Shown here: positions 26,689 to 35,642 of the stretch, one piece after another | Numbering within the stretch: the first letter of the stretch is position 1 | Layout of the letters: the number at the start of each line of letters is the position of its first letter | Assembly: GCF_021654775.1 (NCBI RefSeq) | Contig: NZ_AP025343.1 | Span: forward strand, 4,059,501 to 4,123,500 | Direction of reading: 5' to 3' | Length of the DNA stretch: 64,000 nucleotides | DNA from: Paenibacillus azoreducens | GTDB lineage: Bacteria; Bacillota; Bacilli; Paenibacillales; Paenibacillaceae | Translations under genes and position numbers: made by a program | Notes under the pieces: generated by a model | The model's input: the letters and a program-made list of their open reading frames with translations, nothing else | Told to the model about the DNA's origin: nothing | Databases searched by the model: none

Positions 26689-27007
26689 CTATATTAGTTG
26701 AATAAATGAGTCTGCAATGCAGCTCGGAGAAATGTTCTTCCGATCGCTGTTCTCTCCGAATTTTTATGATTCAAGCGTATTCATGGTAGAAATTCGCTCA
26801 CAAAGCGTATGCTTACGATGCTAGCTTTCCTACGGAAAGCTTTTAGGCGAACGCAGCTTATGCTTCCGAGGTAGCTTTTTTTCAAAAAGCTTTCAGCTTC
26901 TTCAGAATCATTTTCCTTAGGTTCAGTATTCTTACGTGGTTCTTCTTTAGAATATTGAACCCACTTGCTTGATCCTTTATCCTTCTGTTCAGTTCAACTT
27001 ATTTAGA
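26689..27007 (+). repeat. MITE-like dispersed repeat, copy C
   Basis: Bounded by CTATATTAGTTGAAT (26689-26703) and GTTCAACTTATTTAG (26993-27007), inverted repeats with two mismatches. The inside shares GTTCTTCCGATCGCTG, GGTAGAAATTCGCTCACAAAGCG and the GCTTTCC hairpin with copies A and D, plus an extra hairpin GTTCAGTATTCT/AGAATATTGAAC near the end. The right end overlaps the GH88 stop codon. Confidence 0.7.
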
Positions 27008-28135
27008 TTCCCGCTCGTACCAGTATCCATGAATTCCTTTTTCCATCCGCATCAAAGCCTCCAGATAGAAATAGTCGCCCCAGATCATATAGTCGTCAGG
27101 CGATAAACCTCCGTGGACATAATACGATCCGTGCTTGAGCAGTCCTTCGGCATCATCTTCACCAATTGTGGAATACCGCTCAACCAGACTATTCATGGAT
27201 TTCACAAGCATCTCTTCGAAATAGCTGCGGTCCGGGTCGCCGGCATCCAGATGGGATATCAATTCGACCAAACCTGCCACCACAATGGCGGAAGCCGAGC
27301 TGTCACGATAAGTGTCAGGACCTGCCGGAGCATTGAAATCCCAATACGCCACATGATCTTCCGGCAGATGTTCAAGGAAATAACGGGCAACCCGTTTCGA
27401 TGTGTTCAGGAATAACGGATTTTTCGTATACCGGTATGAAAGGGCAAAGCCGTACACACCCCACGCTTGTCCTCTCGTCCATGTCGAACCGTTGGAAAAA
27501 CCTTGATGCGTTGCCCCGCCAATCGGTTCACCCGTTTCAGGATTAAAAAAGAATGTATGGTAAGAGCTATCGTCTCCCCTAACCAGGTAACGCCGGGTTT
27601 GCTCCGCTTGCTTGATGGCGGCATACCGGTAGGACGGATCATCCGTTTGCTCGCTTGCCCAATATAGCAAAGGAAGATTCAGCAAACAGTCGATAATGAT
27701 TCTTCCCGCTTCCTTGGGATCATCTTTTGCGCCCCAGGCCTGAATGTAACCTCCAGGTTCGCGCCAGCGTCTCAACAGCACATCTGCCGCTTCCAATGTA
27801 AGCTTCCGCGCCTGCTCGTCCTTAGTGACAATCCATTGCGCTTTCGAGGATAAAGAGTATAAAAATCCAATGTCATGATGATCCAGTACCACATGGTTAT
27901 CCAGGCGTTTCCGGAAGTTCGCCACCGTGGCTTCGGCTGCTTGACGATACCGTTCATCCTGCGAATATTCGTAACATAACCAGAGCATGCCTGACCAGAA
28001 GCCGTTAGTCCAGTCCGTATTGTCGTTCAACTCGTATGTTCCGTTTTGACTCACATGAGGGAATTTTGCTCCGAACCTGTCGATATTTTTTAACGTTTTT
28101 GATAAAGCGTCTTCTATCGCCTTTGTCCAATCCAC
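26999..28135 (-). CDS. Glycoside hydrolase family 88 unsaturated glucuronyl hydrolase
   Basis: 378 aa, almost exactly the length of characterised unsaturated glucuronyl hydrolases. GTG start at 28135 chosen because GGGGAGGAA lies 7 nt before it. The two key aspartates fall at the numbering known from the Bacillus enzyme: Asp88 in LDHHDIGF and Asp149 in GRIIIDCLLNLP. RGQAWGVYGFALSYRYT is a further family motif. It hydrates the 4,5-unsaturated uronic acid left by polysaccharide lyases and releases it. No signal peptide, so it acts inside on imported oligosaccharides. The TAA stop lies inside the terminal repeat of element C. Promoter with GTCAAAAT repeat at 28217-28246. Confidence 0.93.
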   Translation of the reverse strand: MDWTKAIEDALSKTLKNIDRFGAKFPHVSQNGTYELNDNTDWTNGFWSGMLWLCYEYSQDERYRQAAEATVANFRKRLDNHVVLDHHDIGFLYSLSSKAQWIVTKDEQARKLTLEAADVLLRRWREPGGYIQAWGAKDDPKEAGRIIIDCLLNLPLLYWASEQTDDPSYRYAAIKQAEQTRRYLVRGDDSSYHTFFFNPETGEPIGGATHQGFSNGSTWTRGQAWGVYGFALSYRYTKNPLFLNTSKRVARYFLEHLPEDHVAYWDFNAPAGPDTYRDSSASAIVVAGLVELISHLDAGDPDRSYFEEMLVKSMNSLVERYSTIGEDDAEGLLKHGSYYVHGGLSPDDYMIWGDYFYLEALMRMEKGIHGYWYERESK

Positions 28136-28182
28136 TCTAATTCCTCCCCATTTTTTCACCTTAGCGATCCTAAATTAACATC

Positions 28183-28246
28183 ATCATATCGAAAAAAGGC
28201 AATCCTAATGGGTTTGAATTTTTGCAGTGATGTGCAATATTTTGAC
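28183..28246 (-). promoter_or_regulatory. Promoter and candidate YesN operator of GH88
   Basis: On the minus strand: GTCAAAAT (28246-28239) and a weak second copy CAAAAATT (28224-28217), 22 bp apart; the -10-like TATGAT (28188-28183) begins 36 nt after the start of the second copy. Confidence 0.6.
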
Positions 28247-28268
28247 TTTTTTTGTTTCGAAACCGTAC

Positions 28269-30560
28269 TTATTTTGCTTTTAATCCGATTCGGAAGACGC
28301 TGCCGGCCGGAATATTGAAACGATAGGTATGGTTCTCTGGATCAACCGGAATCGCTGCACCACGGAAATCGCGGAACTCAAGCGGTATTTCACTGTAAAT
28401 CACGCATTCCTTTCCAAGCTGGGAAGCGATCTTGGCCTCATGCAGCCGCCCCTCCGACCATTGGATATCAACCGCAAAACCTCCCCTTGCACGCAATCCG
28501 GTCACCCGGCCGGCTGGCCATTCTTTCGGCAATGCGGGAAGAAGGCGAATTTCCCCGGCATGCGACTGCAGCAGCATCTCCTGAATGGCCGCGGCCCCGC
28601 CAAAATTGGCATCAATCTGAAATGGCGGATGATCGCCGAATAAGTTGGGATGGACGGCTTTACGCAAAAGATTTTGCAAGCTGCTGTATGCCTGGCCGCC
28701 ATCGCCCAGCCTTGCCCAAAAATTCGCGATCCAAGCCTGGCTCCATCCCGTGTGCCCGCCGCCATGCGCCAATCTCCGCTCTAGCGTATGTCTTGCTGCA
28801 GCTCCTAGTTCCGGCATACGATGGGGAATGATCTGTTCTCCCGGATGCAGCGCAAACAGTTGCGAAATATGGCGGTGCCCCGGCTCCGCTTCTTCGTAGT
28901 CGACGGACCATTCCATGATCTGGCCGTACCGCCCGATTTGCGGTTTGGGAAGTCTGCTTCGGGCTTGCGTCCATTCCGTTTGAAGCGGTTGATCAAGTCC
29001 CAATTGCTCCGCAGCTTCGATACAGGCGCTAAATAGCGCATACACGATTTGAGAATCCATGGAGGGGCCGTAACATAATGAACCGGCTTCTCCTTGTTCC
29101 GTTATATAACGATTTTCCGGAGACAAAGAAGGTGATGTGATAAGCTGTCCGGATGAATCTTCCACCAAAAAGTCCAGGAAAAATAGAGCCGCTTCTTTTA
29201 GTACAGGATAGGCCCGGTCGCGCAAAAATGCGTCAGAACCGTTATATCGATAATGCTCCCATAAATGAAGCGCGATCCATGCGCCACCTGTCGGCCAAAT
29301 GTTGGCGGATGTGAATGCCCCAAACACTCCGGTATCGGCCCATATATTGCTCATGGTATGGGCTGTAAATCCTCTCGCGCCGTATAAATCCCGGGCCGTT
29401 TTGCGTCCGTTCACGATCAGTCTGTCAATGAAATCAAAAAGCGGTTCATGGCATTCCGCCAAATTCGCCGTCTCCGCAATCCAATAATTCATCTGCAAAT
29501 TAATGTTCAGATGGAAATCGGACTCCCAAGGCGGCGTAAAGCTTTCATTCCATATGCCCTGCAAATTGGCGGGCAGGCACCCGGGTCTGGAACTTGCGAT
29601 CAGCAAATAGCGCCCATAATGGTAAAACAATTCTTCAAGCCCTCTGTCCGCCCCACCTTGCCGGTATTTCGCCAGACGTTCCGACGTTGGCAAGTGGCAT
29701 TGCCCCATATCCTCTTCTTCTAATTCCAGATGAACCCGGTCAAATAATTGCCTATGATCATAAACATGTCTTTGCTTAAGCTCGGCATAAGGTATAGCAG
29801 CGGCAAGTTCAGCCTGTTGTACAGTTTCACGAAAAGGATCGCTGTGCCGGAATGATGTTTGAGCAGCAACAATTAACGTCACCGAGTCTGCTTGGCGGAT
29901 ATCCAGATAGTTACCGACCGCCACGGATTCCCCGCCTTCGGTTACGGCATGAATCACCGCGGCATACTGCACACCGTCAGGCCCGGATTGCCCCCTCATG
30001 CCAATACTGCTTGCGCTTCTAGTGACTTCGCCGTCAAATGGCCTCCGGCTTAACCTTGCAGTCAAAGAAAGCGCACCCGGTTTGGAAGCGGTGAGACGAA
30101 TAATCAGCACTTGATCGGCCGCGCTCGCAAATGCTTCCCGGCTGTATTCCGTAGAACCCATCTTATAGGTGACCGCAGCAATACCGGTTTGAAGGTCGAG
30201 CTCACGCCGATATTCTGCGGCCTGCTCCTGCCCTTCCAAGCGAAGCAATACATCGCCCAAAGGCTGGTATGGGCCAAAATAATGCGGGGCGTTAGTCATA
30301 TGTAAAAGAGCCAGCCGTTCGGCCTCCTGCGGTTTTCCTTCCAACAGCAGCTTTCTGATTTCCGGCAGCTTCCCGAGTGCGGCGGGGTTGTCGTTTCCTT
30401 TCGGACCGCCGTACCACAGGGAATCTTCATTCAATTGAATCCTTTCCGCCTGGGTTCCCCCGAAAATCATGCCGCCTAAGCGGCCGTTACCGATTGGAAA
30501 TGCCTCCGTCCATATTTTTGCAGGCTCCAGTTCGATGAATTTACATGAATTACTGCCCAT
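28269..30560 (-). CDS. Glycoside hydrolase family 95 alpha-L-fucosidase
   Basis: 763 aa without signal peptide, a cytoplasmic enzyme. The N-terminal beta domain opens with the family pattern [19 protein letters not shown] and [11 protein letters not shown]; the (alpha/alpha)6 catalytic barrel contains [12 protein letters not shown] and [12 protein letters not shown] (the Asn pair that supports catalysis in GH95), and a late [13 protein letters not shown] and [17 protein letters not shown]. It cleaves alpha-1,2-fucose (some members alpha-galactose) from glycans. An ATG with GGGGGAAG upstream is used. Own promoter with paired GTCAAAAT sites (30711-30740). It ends 23 nt before the GH88 operator. 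Confidence 0.93.
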   Translation of the reverse strand: MGSNSCKFIELEPAKIWTEAFPIGNGRLGGMIFGGTQAERIQLNEDSLWYGGPKGNDNPAALGKLPEIRKLLLEGKPQEAERLALLHMTNAPHYFGPYQPLGDVLLRLEGQEQAAEYRRELDLQTGIAAVTYKMGSTEYSREAFASAADQVLIIRLTASKPGALSLTARLSRRPFDGEVTRSASSIGMRGQSGPDGVQYAAVIHAVTEGGESVAVGNYLDIRQADSVTLIVAAQTSFRHSDPFRETVQQAELAAAIPYAELKQRHVYDHRQLFDRVHLELEEEDMGQCHLPTSERLAKYRQGGADRGLEELFYHYGRYLLIASSRPGCLPANLQGIWNESFTPPWESDFHLNINLQMNYWIAETANLAECHEPLFDFIDRLIVNGRKTARDLYGARGFTAHTMSNIWADTGVFGAFTSANIWPTGGAWIALHLWEHYRYNGSDAFLRDRAYPVLKEAALFFLDFLVEDSSGQLITSPSLSPENRYITEQGEAGSLCYGPSMDSQIVYALFSACIEAAEQLGLDQPLQTEWTQARSRLPKPQIGRYGQIMEWSVDYEEAEPGHRHISQLFALHPGEQIIPHRMPELGAAARHTLERRLAHGGGHTGWSQAWIANFWARLGDGGQAYSSLQNLLRKAVHPNLFGDHPPFQIDANFGGAAAIQEMLLQSHAGEIRLLPALPKEWPAGRVTGLRARGGFAVDIQWSEGRLHEAKIASQLGKECVIYSEIPLEFRDFRGAAIPVDPENHTYRFNIPAGSVFRIGLKAK

Positions 30561-30676
30561 CTTCCTTCCCCCTTCTTTGGTTAAAGGTCACAATTCTTCA
30601 ATAAACAAATGTGCGTCATTCTAATAAGGTATGATTTTTATGGATGATTTTAATTATAGTAGCATCGCTTTCACTT

Positions 30677-30740
30677 AAGATAGTGGATTGTTATGGTCAT
30701 ATGGGGGAGTATTTTGACGGGGAATGGGCGTAATTTTGAC
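30677..30740 (-). promoter_or_regulatory. Promoter and candidate YesN operator of GH95
   Basis: On the minus strand: two exact GTCAAAAT copies (30740-30733 and 30718-30711), 22 bp apart; the -10-like TATCTT (30682-30677) begins 36 nt after the start of the proximal copy. A TATAAT further down (30658-30653) is an alternative -10. Confidence 0.75.
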
Positions 30741-30747
30741 TATCAGC

Positions 30748-30789
30748 AAAAAATCCCCTTCATTCGAATTGCTTCGGAATAAAGAGGAT
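30748..30789 (-). terminator. Terminator of the chitinase gene
   Basis: ATCC-CTT-ATTC pairs with GAAT-AAG-GGAT with single mismatches, closed by GAA/TTC; on the minus strand T6 follows (30748-30753). Confidence 0.65.
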
Positions 30790-30804
30790 GCATCATATCA
30801 GTGT

Positions 30805-32370
30805 TTAAATTTGTTTTACCTGCCAAAGTGCCGGAACATTAGGCGGCTCCCAACCCGGAAGCGATGTATGCGGCTGGCGGCAAATATAGGTTTTGCCTCC
30901 ATACGCGACTTCATCATTTGCTTTATAGCTGACGTTTGCAGCCCAGCCTTGGGAGTTTCCGCCTCCTCCTGCATCGGTTGTCACGTTGATTGTGGTCCCA
31001 GTTGAAATGTTGCCCGCTGCATCCCTCGCTGTCACGGTAAACTGGTAGCTGGTGTTTGGCTCAAGCCCGCTAATCGTCGTATTTGTTCCCGATACATTAA
31101 CGCTGCTCGCTCCATAAGTAATGGTGTAACCCGTAACGCCCACATTATCTGTCGATGCCGTCCAACTCAAGGAGACGCTGGTTGAGGATTTGGCTGTCAC
31201 CGTGACATTCGTCGGTGCCGTTGGCGGCTGCGTATCCGGAACCGACGGACTTAGCGCATCCAAATAAGCACGATGACTGTCCGAAAATTCAAAATGGTTA
31301 AACTTATCCCAGTTAATGGACCATGTCATCAAGCCGCGGAAATTCGGGTATCCGCTTGCATTGCCGCGCATTTGGTAATTGGACAGCTGCTTGCCTTTGA
31401 TCAAGGCGTCAAGCGCTTTTTGCACTTCGGCGACGGAAGTGAATCCCCCTCCCGCATTGGGACTGGCCGGCAAACCGAGCAGCACTTGATCCGGGCGGAG
31501 AGCCGGAAAGAAGCTATTCGGGTTTTTGGCGACCGGGAAGCCCGTCAACAGCATATCGGCCATCGCGACATGGAAATCGGCGGACCCCATATTATGGTAT
31601 TGATCATCAAGCCCCGTGATCGGACCGGAGTTATAGTTCTGCACCTGCAGCCAATCGAGAATATCGCGTGTTGCATAGATGACCGGCAAATACGCGCCTG
31701 AGCGGTTGTCGCAGCTGATGCAGCTGCCGCCATAGAAAGAATATCCAAGCTGCACGAAAAAGGTCTCCGGCGCCATGGTCAGATAAAACTTATCCGTACC
31801 AAAGTGATCATTAATCGTCCGCAAAGCGGTAATCAAATTGACGATCACCGGAGTGGTCGGATTTTTGAAGTCGCTGTCCCCCGCATTCAAGTAAAGCGAA
31901 TGCCCTTCGAAATCAACATCCAGTCCGTCGAAACCGTATTTCTCAATGATGGCCGTTACGGAGGAAACAAAATTGTCACGGGCCGCCGTACTGGCCAACT
32001 GGACTTGACCGTTTGCGCCTCCGATGGAGATGATGACTTTTTTCCCTTGGCTTTGCAGGTATGCAACGTCCGCCTTAAACTCCGCATCGGTGTAATTAAA
32101 CGGAGTAAACCCGATGGCACCATTCGTAACGCCTGCCGTAGGCTCCGCAAAAGAAACGTTGATTACGTCAAATTTGGGCGACACGTCGCGCAGCTTAATA
32201 AAACCCGATCCGTTCTCAAAGTTATGCCAGTAGCCTACAATCGTTTTATTGGCTACCGCTGCATGCGCCTTCGGCGTGTTAAACGACCCGAATAAAAGCA
32301 GTGATAATATCAGGACCACAATAATGGAAATTGCCCTTGGCTTGCGAAATGTAAAATGATTAACGCCCAT
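30805..32370 (-). CDS. Secreted GH18 chitinase with fibronectin III and chitin-binding domains
   Basis: 521 aa. Signal peptide about 1-37 (cleavage near AHA). The GH18 TIM barrel follows, with the DxxDxDxE motif at 148-155 (FDGLDVDFEG) giving acid Glu155, and ISIGGANG on the preceding strand. A fibronectin type III domain spans about 385-470 (PPTAPTNVTVTAKSSTSVSL...). The C-terminal CBM5/12 type chitin-binding domain runs about 478-521 (YKANDEVAYGGKTYICRQPHTSLPGWEP). It is an extracellular endochitinase of the ChiD type. GAGGAGGGG precedes the ATG. It has no GTCAAAAT repeat and is probably not in the YesN regulon. Confidence 0.95.
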   Translation of the reverse strand: MGVNHFTFRKPRAISIIVVLILSLLLFGSFNTPKAHAAVANKTIVGYWHNFENGSGFIKLRDVSPKFDVINVSFAEPTAGVTNGAIGFTPFNYTDAEFKADVAYLQSQGKKVIISIGGANGQVQLASTAARDNFVSSVTAIIEKYGFDGLDVDFEGHSLYLNAGDSDFKNPTTPVIVNLITALRTINDHFGTDKFYLTMAPETFFVQLGYSFYGGSCISCDNRSGAYLPVIYATRDILDWLQVQNYNSGPITGLDDQYHNMGSADFHVAMADMLLTGFPVAKNPNSFFPALRPDQVLLGLPASPNAGGGFTSVAEVQKALDALIKGKQLSNYQMRGNASGYPNFRGLMTWSINWDKFNHFEFSDSHRAYLDALSPSVPDTQPPTAPTNVTVTAKSSTSVSLSWTASTDNVGVTGYTITYGASSVNVSGTNTTISGLEPNTSYQFTVTARDAAGNISTGTTINVTTDAGGGGNSQGWAANVSYKANDEVAYGGKTYICRQPHTSLPGWEPPNVPALWQVKQI

Positions 32371-32537
32371 TCTTGGTTCCCCTCCTCATGATGGACAAGA
32401 TGACAGCGCTTGCAAACTGATTCGAATCAAATAATCAGCGACTTCTCGCCCCCTTTCATGCACTGTGCCTGGTGGATATCTTGGAAGAACTGCTGGCATT
32501 TGGCCAAAATTACCGAATTCGTTAGCTGGAGCTATCA

Positions 32538-32625
32538 AGTTCGCTTAATGGCATTCCATCTTCGCTTGATGAAGATATCATGTTCGCTTGATGGTCATTT
32601 CATGTTCGCTTGTCGATGTCGATAC
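32538..32625. repeat. Four-copy 21-22 bp tandem repeat upstream of chitinase
   Basis: TTCGCTTGATG-type cores at 32540, 32561, 32583 and 32605 (spacing 21, 22, 22 bp), the last one decayed. It lies 170-255 bp upstream of the chitinase ATG. No function is evident. Confidence 0.6.
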
Positions 32626-32734
32626 CCCTTTCATTATCAAGAAAACGTTATTGGCACAAAAGGGGGAATATACAGTAATCGCGGGGGAAATTCCTCTAGA
32701 AGAGTGAGAGAATGTGTTTCGTTTGCTTAGTTCC

Positions 32735-32962
32735 TAATGAAAGTAATCGTTATTTGAGCAATAACGCGTCTATGCACTCTAACGAAACCACCAATCGCTA
32801 TTGGAGCAAAATAATGCCTTGCAAAATCTTATCGAAACTAGGGAGCGCTATTCGACCAAAGTGAAGTTCAGAATGCCGGATTTCGACCTAATAACGATAT
32901 GGTGTTTCGTTACGTTTTATTTCGCCTCGTTTTTGCCACAATAACGTTTTTCCGTTTCGTTA
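32735..32962. repeat. Paired-inverted short-motif array, locus 2
   Basis: TAACGAAAC at 32780-32788 and TATCGAAAC at 32830-32838 (50 bp apart); inverse GTTTCGTTA at 32904-32912 and 32954-32962 (50 bp apart). A decayed extra copy TAATGAAAG is at 32735. Downstream of most copies lies a CGCTATT or CGTTATT core. Non-coding. Confidence 0.75.
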
Positions 32963-32971
32963 GAGGCGCTT

Positions 32972-33020
32972 TATCGACGTACTCTCTGGGAAGACAGACC
33001 GCGTTTAGGGGATGTTTTTT
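32972..33020 (+). repeat. Short dispersed repeat, copy 1
   Basis: TATCGACGTACTCTCTGGG, then AAGACAGACCGCGTTTAGG and a T-rich tail. It matches 52102-52150 at most positions and directly follows the array at 32735-32962. A CCGC-GTTTA-GCGG-like stem plus T-run gives a terminator-like look. Confidence 0.65.
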
Positions 33021-33346
33021 TTGCGATATCAGGATGCGTTTTCCCCGAAGTTATACTTTTTCATATTTTCAAAAAGGGAGCCGCATGGGCCCCTTTTAAT
33101 TCCGCTTAAATTTTGACTGACTTTCGAAGTTTGTACACGTGATATTCCCTATTTTCAATTTCGATATCGTCTTGCGGTTCAAAACCGCATTTTTGCAGCA
33201 CTTTATTTGACGGCTGGTTACGAGTTTGGGCGATTGCAATCAATTCCTGGACATTGGTATTTTCAAACAAATATTTAATTAGACCTTTGGCCGCTTGAGT
33301 CGTATAGCCCTTGTTTCTATGTGTTGTGTTCATTTGAGATTCCGTA

Positions 33347-33482
33347 TTGAACCTCTCATGACTAAAGTCACGAGATTCTTGGGAAGAGAGCATACTTGAT
33401 CGATCGTGGCATACACGACAATCAGCGGTTTCTCTTATTTACCAAGCTATCCCCGTAGTACCTACGGTTCTTTGTGTCTGGT
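33347..33482 (-). ncRNA. Putative 3' part of TnpB guide RNA (omega/reRNA)
   Basis: Region from the tnpB stop to the element right end. It holds a CCGTAG-GTA-CTACGG hairpin (33453-33467) and the terminal hairpin (33355-33374) and ends GGTTCAA, as expected for reRNA scaffolds. The 5' part would overlap the tnpB 3' end. The guide would be the flanking sequence from 33346 downward (TACGGAATCTCAAATG...), that is, the interrupted gene itself. Confidence 0.5.
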
Positions 33483-34622
33483 CTATGATAGAGCTTGTAT
33501 TCTCAATCCTTCAATCAAGATATTTTTGCTCGCATTGATATCACGGTCGTGATGGGTATGACAAATGGGGCAAGTCCATTCCCGAATGTGGAGCGGTTTC
33601 TTTCCATCTAGGTGTCCACATTCAGAACAAATCTGGCTTGAGGGAAACCATGGATCTACCTTTACAATTTGACGACCGTACCAGTCGGCTTTGTATTGTA
33701 ACTTTTCTACAAAACTAGACCAGGATACGTCAGAGATGCTTTTCGCTAATTTACGATTACGCAACATACCTTTTGTGTTTAAGTCCTCTATACAGATCAC
33801 ATCGTGGTTTTTGATGATTTCTGTACTTAACTTATTTAGAAAATCGGTACGTTGATTCATCACTTTTTCGTGGAGTCTAGCGACTTTTCGCTTTTGTTTT
33901 TGGTAGTTCTCTGCTTGAAAAAGGTCGATTCCCTTCTTTTTAGCCAGGAAGGCACGACGTGACAACTTACGCTGTTCTCGTTTCAGTTTCTTTTCCATCT
34001 GGGCAGTGAATCTATGGTTATCTTTCTTCTGACTATCCGATAGAATTGCAAAATCTGTGATACCTAAGTCAATACCAATCGCGGAATTCACTTTCGGTAG
34101 TTCATCGATTTCTTCCTCACACAGGATGGAGACGAAGAATTTTCCACTCGCATTTTTACGAAGGGTAGCGTTAAGTATACGTCCTTTCGGTTCTCGGCTT
34201 TTAGCCAACTTTACGAATCCGAGTTTAGGTAGCTTCACGTAGCTTTCTTTGATTTCAATGCTTTGATTCACGTTCTTCGTAGTATAGCTTTGAACGGGAT
34301 TCTTTTTACTTTTGAATTGAGGCCTTTTATTTTGTTTTTTGAAAAAACGAGAAAAAGAATCCGCTAAGTTTAAAAGAGAGGATTGGAGTGCGATGCTATC
34401 GACTTCTTTCAACCAATAAGTCTCAACGTCCTTCTTCATTTTGGGAAGCATAGCAGAACAAGAAGGGTAAGATAGACCTTTTCCTGTATTTGAATAAGCT
34501 GTATTCCACATATTTAGAAAGTGATTGTAGACAAATCTGGAACAACCGATAGTTTTAGCGATTAATATTTGCTGTTCTTGATTTGGATAGATCCGAAACT
34601 TATAAGCTTTATGTCGAAGCAT
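33483..34622 (-). CDS. tnpB: TnpB RNA-guided endonuclease of an IS605-type element
   Basis: 379 aa; ATG at 34622 with GAGGTGAATG upstream (an earlier start at 34661 is less likely). N-terminal wedge/REC region ([17 protein letters not shown]). RuvC-like residues are all present: Asp185 ([10 protein letters not shown]), Glu279 (CIEDLN), Asp361 ([10 protein letters not shown]). A zinc ribbon with Cys332, Cys335, Cys351 and Cys354 lies between. It therefore looks catalytically intact. TnpB uses the element's guide RNA to cut the empty donor site next to a short TAM (here probably TTTAT) and so favours retention of the element. Confidence 0.93.
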   Translation of the reverse strand: MLRHKAYKFRIYPNQEQQILIAKTIGCSRFVYNHFLNMWNTAYSNTGKGLSYPSCSAMLPKMKKDVETYWLKEVDSIALQSSLLNLADSFSRFFKKQNKRPQFKSKKNPVQSYTTKNVNQSIEIKESYVKLPKLGFVKLAKSREPKGRILNATLRKNASGKFFVSILCEEEIDELPKVNSAIGIDLGITDFAILSDSQKKDNHRFTAQMEKKLKREQRKLSRRAFLAKKKGIDLFQAENYQKQKRKVARLHEKVMNQRTDFLNKLSTEIIKNHDVICIEDLNTKGMLRNRKLAKSISDVSWSSFVEKLQYKADWYGRQIVKVDPWFPSSQICSECGHLDGKKPLHIREWTCPICHTHHDRDINASKNILIEGLRIQALS

Positions 34623-35340
34623 GGCATTCACCTCACTTCTTATTCGTTTTAAGCTTAACATACGTCAGTTGATTAACATAGCTAAAGCTATGCCTCAACT
34701 GAAGCCGATTCATCTGCATGACTTAAGTCACGAGTATTCTCGGCTAATTAATAAATCTCCCTGTTTGGCGGCGACACTTTATCCAGTATTCCCGTACCGC
34801 AAACGCCGATAAATTCACCGCTATCTTTGGATATGATACCAAGCCGCAAACGCAATTCACCAATATTCCCATCTTTCGCAACAGCATCCAGGAAGCGTTT
34901 ATTATCAGGTATTTCATAATCTAGAATCCATTCTTCCCGCTGCTCTTTTGATACGTTCCAATCCAACAAAAATTCATAAAAGTGCGGCTGCCACGTAAGG
35001 TGGAACAGATCGTCCAGATCTTCAAAGCGATACTCCCGCAAAATAATATCCTCACACTCGATCGTAAACAGGTTTGAATTGTGATTTTGTAATTGACTCA
35101 TTTATATCCTCCTAATATATAGAAGGAATACAAAGCAAGGGACATCAAATTCCTGCTAATACGCAGCAAACCCCAAGGATTCACCGCATCATGCGATCCA
35201 GACACACTATGCCTTGCATCCTTGTAATTGTAAAATTCATATTCAGATCAAACCATTACAAAGTTGTAGGCACAGGTAGGCCTCCTTCCAAATATATCCT
35301 CGAAATTGTAGCAAATTCTACCCGTTAATTCAATAATGGA

Positions 35341-35584
35341 ACTATATAAGTTGAACCAATGATTATGAACGGAAGGAGGCAGTCGGGTGAAATGTTCTTT
35401 CGATCACTGTTGCTCACAGATTTCTATGATTGGAACCTATCTTAGGTAGAAATCCGCTCACAAAGCATATGCTTACGATGTTAGCTTTCCTTTGGAAAGC
35501 TTTTAGGCGAACGCTCCGCTTCTCCGTAAATCTTTCCCCCTCTTGCCTTTCCCTTTTCATTTTCTTTAGTTCAACTTATATAGT
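35341..35584 (+). repeat. MITE-like dispersed repeat, copy D, with perfect ends
   Basis: ACTATATAAGTTGAAC (35341-35356) and GTTCAACTTATATAGT (35569-35584) are perfect 16-bp terminal inverted repeats around 212 bp. The interior shares GAAATGTTCTTTCGATC, GGTAGAAAT-CGCTCACAAAGC and the GCTTTCC-TTT-GGAAAGC hairpin with copy C. The remaining gap 35102-35340 shows nothing clear. Confidence 0.85.
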
Positions 35585-35642
35585 CACTGTTTAAGATTAA
35601 AAACAACAAGTTGGGATGGAATATTGGCAAAATGCATTGCGA

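Larger units (their letters stand above)
33347..34750 (-). mobile_element. IS605/IS1341-type element carrying only tnpB
   Basis: 1404 bp (upper boundary ambiguous by 2 bp). On the minus strand the left end starts after TTTAT with AGCCGA...TCGGCT enclosing a TGACTTAAGTCA palindrome, followed by CAGTTGA/TCAACTG. The right end is a CTCGTGACT/AGTCATGAG hairpin then GGTTCAA. Subterminal hairpins, no inverted ends, no target duplication and a lone tnpB fit IS605-family elements. tnpA is absent, so transposition would need a transposase from elsewhere. Confidence 0.85.
33106..35101 (-). pseudogene. GNAT acetyltransferase gene interrupted by a tnpB element and frameshifted
   Basis: The N-terminal part (35101-34751, 117 codons, MSQLQNHNSNLFTIECEDII...SPPNREIY) and C-terminal part (33346-33106, ...HRNKGYTTQAAKGLIKY...KLRKSVKI) belong to one GNAT of the RimJ/RimL type (LREYRFEDLDDLF; acetyl-CoA loop RNKGYTTQA). 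Joining base 34751 directly to 33346 gives EIY-YGISNEH, the usual GNAT strand before the acetyl-CoA loop. This shows a clean insertion without target duplication. Seven extra bases around 33320-33327 then shift the frame, so removing the element would not restore the protein. Confidence 0.85.

Noticed and set aside
32710..32965. Insertion-sequence remnant coding for part of a transposase
   Set aside because: Frames in both strands are short and show no transposase motif; the symmetrical 50-bp spacing is better described as a non-coding array.
33106..33393. A separate small acetyltransferase gene
   Set aside because: Its first ~16 codons come from the tnpB element end; the rest is the C-terminal half of the interrupted gene.
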